From CAJXSN01 sp947492235 (GTDB lineage Bacteria; Pseudomonadota; Alphaproteobacteria; Sphingomonadales; Sphingomonadaceae): a stretch of DNA of 64,000 nucleotides. The stretch covers positions 868,001 to 932,000 of the forward strand of contig NZ_CP170453.1 of NCBI RefSeq assembly GCF_042492175.1. The letters run 5' to 3'. Shown in pieces: positions 61,223 through 64,000 of this stretch; the first letter of the stretch is position 1, and each line of letters opens with the position of its first letter. The notes under the pieces are model-generated. The model was not told the DNA's origin. It made no database searches and worked only from the letters and a program-made list of their open reading frames with translations. The position numbers were made by a program, and so were the translations under genes.

Positions 61223-62447
61223 AATGCAGCGCAACTGGCTGAATTCGGTCAGCACCATGGCCTCGCTCAGCTCAGAAATGCTCAGCAGCCAGGCCAATCC
61301 GTGGAGCTATCTCGGAATCGGCAGCATAACCGCCAACGCGCTCGACGTGGTTGCCCATGCGACCGCAAGCTATGGCAAACCGGCCTTCGGCATTACCGAG
61401 ATCGAGAAAGACGGTGAAGTGCATGCCGTGGAAGAAGCCACGGTAGTCAACCGGCCCTTTGGCGATCTCAAGCGGTTCCGCCATACCGGGCTGCCGGAAG
61501 ATTCGCCCCGCCTGCTGATTGTCGCGCCCATGAGCGGGCATTACGCTACGCTGCTGCGCGGTACGGTCGAGCGCATGCTGCAAAGCTGCATCGTCTACAT
61601 CACCGACTGGGCCGACGCGAAGCTGGTACCAACGCACGAGGGCAGCTTCGATCTCGACGACTACATCGATTACCTGATGGAATTCCTCGAGCATATCCGC
61701 GTCGAAGGCGCCAACAAAGGGGGCCAGCGCCCGCATATGATGGCGGTGTGCCAGCCCTCGGTCCCGGCCTTTGCCGCAACCGCGCTTATGAACGCCAGCA
61801 ATTCGCCCGCCACGCCGCAGACGCTGACAATGATGGGCGGCCCGATCGACACACGGGAAAGCCCGACCACCGTCAACGATCATGCGATGAAGAAGCCGAT
61901 CGAATGGTTCCGCCAGTCGGTTATCGCCAGCGTGCCGATGCAATACCGCGGCGCAGGGCGGCGGGTGTATCCCGGTTTCATGCAGCTCTCGGCCTTCATG
62001 AGCATGAACCTCAGCAATCACATGATGAGCCATTACGAGATGTTCAAACATCTGACCGCGGGCGACGAGGAAAGCGCGCAGGCGACCAAAGATTTCTACG
62101 ACGAATATCGCGCCGTGTGCGACATGACCGCCGAGTTTTACCTGCAGACGGTGGAGGAGGTGTTCCAGAAGCACTCGCTGCCCAACGGCACTTTCACCCA
62201 TCGCGGCGAGCTGGTGGATTTGGGCGCAATCGACCAGACCGCCATCCTCGCCATCGAGGGCGAGCGGGATGATATTTCAGGACTGGGCCAGACGAAGGCG
62301 GCGCTGAAGCTTGCCAACGGTCTGTCAGAGAAGAAGAAGCGCTATTACATGGCCGAAGGCGCAGGCCATTACGGCATTTTCAACGGCAGCAAATGGCGCG
62401 ACAAAATCGCCCCGGTGGTCGAGGAGTTTATCGCCGCGAATGGATAA
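61203..62447 (+). CDS. phaZ: Intracellular polyhydroxyalkanoate depolymerase
   Basis: Enzyme of 414 residues that breaks down PHB granules for carbon. The typical start LYKAYEMQRNWLNSVS and the PhaZ block RHTGLPEDSPRLLIVAPMSGHYATLLRGTVE are seen. The nucleophile is Cys183 in VCQPSVPA, the same position as in the Ralstonia enzyme, and Asp and His lie in ILAIEGERDDISG and GAGHYGIF. It starts with GTG; AGGGGA is 6 bases before it and there is no other start codon in frame upstream. A leader ORF and an operator-like palindrome precede it, and no phaC or phasin is in view. Confidence 0.95.
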   Translation: MLYKAYEMQRNWLNSVSTMASLSSEMLSSQANPWSYLGIGSITANALDVVAHATASYGKPAFGITEIEKDGEVHAVEEATVVNRPFGDLKRFRHTGLPEDSPRLLIVAPMSGHYATLLRGTVERMLQSCIVYITDWADAKLVPTHEGSFDLDDYIDYLMEFLEHIRVEGANKGGQRPHMMAVCQPSVPAFAATALMNASNSPATPQTLTMMGGPIDTRESPTTVNDHAMKKPIEWFRQSVIASVPMQYRGAGRRVYPGFMQLSAFMSMNLSNHMMSHYEMFKHLTAGDEESAQATKDFYDEYRAVCDMTAEFYLQTVEEVFQKHSLPNGTFTHRGELVDLGAIDQTAILAIEGERDDISGLGQTKAALKLANGLSEKKKRYYMAEGAGHYGIFNGSKWRDKIAPVVEEFIAANG

Positions 62448-62480
62448 AGGCTGACCGGCTTCGGCGCGCGCTGGCGTAAT

Positions 62481-63134
62481 CTAACGCGCGTTGCCGAGAA
62501 ATGTCGGTTCGTCGCTCCCGCACGTGAAGCCCCGTGCCTCCGCGTCCGCCAGCTTGCGCGCTTCCTCATTGGCGCTGGGATAGCTGCCCTCGATTTGCGC
62601 GACGCGGCAGCCGGCCTCGCCGCCTGAGCCGACCTTTTCGACCGCCAGCACCGTGCGACCGCCGGATTCCATCGACACGTCCTTGTAGCGGAAGATCACC
62701 GCGAAGGGTTTGCCGCCCTCGCTACGCCATTCCATCGTCGGGGCGATATCGTTGAAGGCGCCAATGGTTTCGAACTCGCCTTCCGCTCCGACATCCAGAT
62801 CATAGCGCCCGTCGCCTGCCGCCACCCAATAGGGCACGCCCTGCACTGCCGGGCATTCCCAGATTGCCCATTCGCCCTCCCCCTCTTCGGCAGCGTCGAT
62901 CTGGTCGCAGGCATCGAAATCGAGCTTGGAATAGCTGAACGTCACACCGTCTTCGGTTTTCTCGCCGTCTTCGGTTTTGGGTTCCCCTTCCTCCGCCTCT
63001 CCCGCCCCGGTCTCTGGTTCTTCGGTTGCGGCAGCCTCCAGTTCGCTCACCGGATCTGCAGAAGGTTCCTCCGCATCCTGCTGGCAGGCAGCCAAAGGCA
63101 GGGCGAGCGAAGCAATCAGAGCAAGGCGTTTCAT
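62481..63134 (-). CDS. Lipoprotein of unknown function
   Basis: Protein of 217 residues with lipobox LPLAAC (Cys about 17). A long acidic stretch (about 18-65, with GAGEAEEGE and KTEDGEKTEDG) leads to a compact domain (about 70-217) with cysteines in DACDQI, WECPAVQGVPYW, GCRVAQIEG and GFTCGSDEP, so two disulfides are possible. The core looks like a small beta-rich fold; I recognise no known domain. The ATG at 63134 is five codons inside the open frame and starts a proper signal. It is downstream of the esterase gene by 88 bases. Confidence 0.75.
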   Translation of the reverse strand: MKRLALIASLALPLAACQQDAEEPSADPVSELEAAATEEPETGAGEAEEGEPKTEDGEKTEDGVTFSYSKLDFDACDQIDAAEEGEGEWAIWECPAVQGVPYWVAAGDGRYDLDVGAEGEFETIGAFNDIAPTMEWRSEGGKPFAVIFRYKDVSMESGGRTVLAVEKVGSGGEAGCRVAQIEGSYPSANEEARKLADAEARGFTCGSDEPTFLGNAR

Positions 63135-63222
63135 GTCAGTGTCCCCCAAGACGGCGGTGATCCCGCCTGGGGCACTTTAGCCACAGTCGCCCGCCTCAGG
63201 GAACCCTCACATCACGGGCGCA

Positions 63223-64000
63223 TCACGGGCGTTGCGGCCATGTCGAGCCGATCTCGGCAGCCTCTTCGCGGTAGAGATAGCGCAGGCCATCCAGCATCAC
63301 GCGCGGGGCGACCGTATAGTGGTCCTCGCCGGTGTAGAACTGGCTGTGCAGGTCCAATACGTCATAGCCGCGCAAGCGCAGCCGCTCCACAAAGCGCGAT
63401 GTGCCGGTCAGAATGCTGCCGACATTGAGGAACCACTCGTTCCCCTCCGCCCCGCCTGCGCCAACATAGAGCGTGGCGGGCAAGGCTTCGTTCTGAGCAG
63501 CAAAGCGCTCCTCCGCCTTGAACACGGCATCGTCGATATTCGCCATCGCCGGGCTGCCCAGGATCATCTTGTCGAACGCGCCCGGACGGCTGAACAGCGC
63601 ATAGCCGCCCAGCATGCCGCCCAGCGAATGCCCGTGCAAAACATGCTCGCCGGAGAAGCGGTAACGCTGCGCCAGTTGCGGGCGCAGTTCGTCGATCAGG
63701 AAGCCGAGAAATTCATCCGCCCGGTGCGGATATTCGGGCAGCGGGACGATCTGGCGCATGGTCTCGCCCGCTAATCCCGGCGGGCCGAAACCTTGGCCCG
63801 GGGGCGAAAACTCGACGATCCGCTTGCCTACTCCGGCAAGCCCTTCTTCGCTCGGACTGCCCACGCCGATCACGATGACTTCCGGCATCATATTGCCGCT
63901 CACCAACAAATCGACGGTCGAAACCGCCATCCGGGTCATCAGCGGATCGTCCAGCACCCACAGCACCGGATAGGTCTTGTCCGGCAACACGCCGTAGCTC
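63223..64000 (-). CDS. Alpha/beta hydrolase of the esterase (Fes/IroE-like) family, partial
   Basis: The gene runs off the right edge; its start is outside the window because the frame stays open to 64000 (LPDKTYPVLWVLDDPLM is the first recognisable segment). The alpha/beta hydrolase core has VIVIGVGSPSEE, the nucleophile elbow VLHGHSLGGMLGGYALF, and a C-terminal His in YTGEDHYTVAPRVM. This pattern fits the putative esterase family (PF00756), whose members hydrolyse siderophore esters, formylglutathione or acyl groups; the substrate is unknown. It ends 88 bases before the next lipoprotein gene. Confidence 0.83.
   Translation of the reverse strand, partial: SYGVLPDKTYPVLWVLDDPLMTRMAVSTVDLLVSGNMMPEVIVIGVGSPSEEGLAGVGKRIVEFSPPGQGFGPPGLAGETMRQIVPLPEYPHRADEFLGFLIDELRPQLAQRYRFSGEHVLHGHSLGGMLGGYALFSRPGAFDKMILGSPAMANIDDAVFKAEERFAAQNEALPATLYVGAGGAEGNEWFLNVGSILTGTSRFVERLRLRGYDVLDLHSQFYTGEDHYTVAPRVMLDGLRYLYREEAAEIGSTWPQRP

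Overview
The window is a gene-dense, GC-rich stretch of chromosome from an alphaproteobacterium, most likely a sphingomonad of the Erythrobacter/Altererythrobacter kind. That placement is an inference from gene content (phhA, an alkaline phosphatase of the PhoA family, an OprO/P-type porin beside pstS, a CaiB/thiolase/HTD2 acyl-CoA cluster, many GAF/PAS-HWE and GGDEF style signalling proteins) and from alphaproteobacterial promoter elements (CtrA TTAA-N7-TTAA, EcfG GGAAC-N16-CGTT). I see no insertion sequence, prophage, CRISPR array, rRNA or tRNA. About 57 protein genes fill more than 90% of the window, and many neighbours in one direction overlap by exactly 4 bases (ATGA or GTGA), which fixes several start codons.

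Layout. 0.1-5.3 kb: isovaleryl-CoA dehydrogenase, then an HWE histidine kinase coupled to an osmolyte/ergothioneine-type ABC transporter whose permease carries its own binding domain. 5.3-13.6 kb: DUF2147 protein, MidA-type methyltransferase and lgt; an acyl-CoA ligase coupled to glnD; a YggS protein divergent from a ThiE/TenI-like protein. 13.6-20.5 kb: an inverted-repeat element, ftsK, a DUF389 membrane protein, then pstS and a porin that each have a Pho box. 20.6-30.3 kb: alanine dehydrogenase, a diguanylate cyclase behind two CtrA boxes, an old-yellow-enzyme/thioesterase/oligopeptidase B operon, aminopeptidase P, a VOC and a cupin protein. 30.5-39.4 kb: an EF-hand protein with a two-component system, a GST-like protein, a HerA/DUF853 ATPase, and the operon pabB-pabC fusion, rluA-like, arfB, followed by rpmG. 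39.4-47.8 kb: lolA, a structured putative small RNA, phoA, xth, ribA, two GNAT acetyltransferases, an anchored beta-helix protein and recQ. 47.9-53.1 kb: two small lipoproteins and an acyl-CoA catabolic operon. 53.1-64.0 kb: ppk2, phhA, a small acidic lipoprotein, a GlsB/YeaQ stress protein behind an EcfG promoter, uppP, an array of hairpins, an M13 peptidase, an ABC exporter, phaZ with a leader ORF and operator-like palindrome, a lipoprotein and a partial esterase.

How the genes fit together. Phosphate handling recurs: pstS and the porin carry Pho boxes, and phoA and ppk2 (polyphosphate) are nearby although no convincing Pho box was seen for those two. Fatty-acid and amino-acid catabolism is broad (ivd, acyl-CoA ligase, OYE/thioesterase, acyl-CoA dehydrogenase/CoA transferase/thiolase/dehydratase, ald, phhA, phaZ). 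Cell-envelope work is covered by lgt, lolA, uppP and several lipoproteins. The part most worth following up is regulatory and non-coding: the candidate small RNA after lolA, the hairpin array before the M13 peptidase, the CtrA-controlled cyclase, the phaZ leader ORF, and a possible CTG start for ribA. I did not find a clear new multi-gene system.
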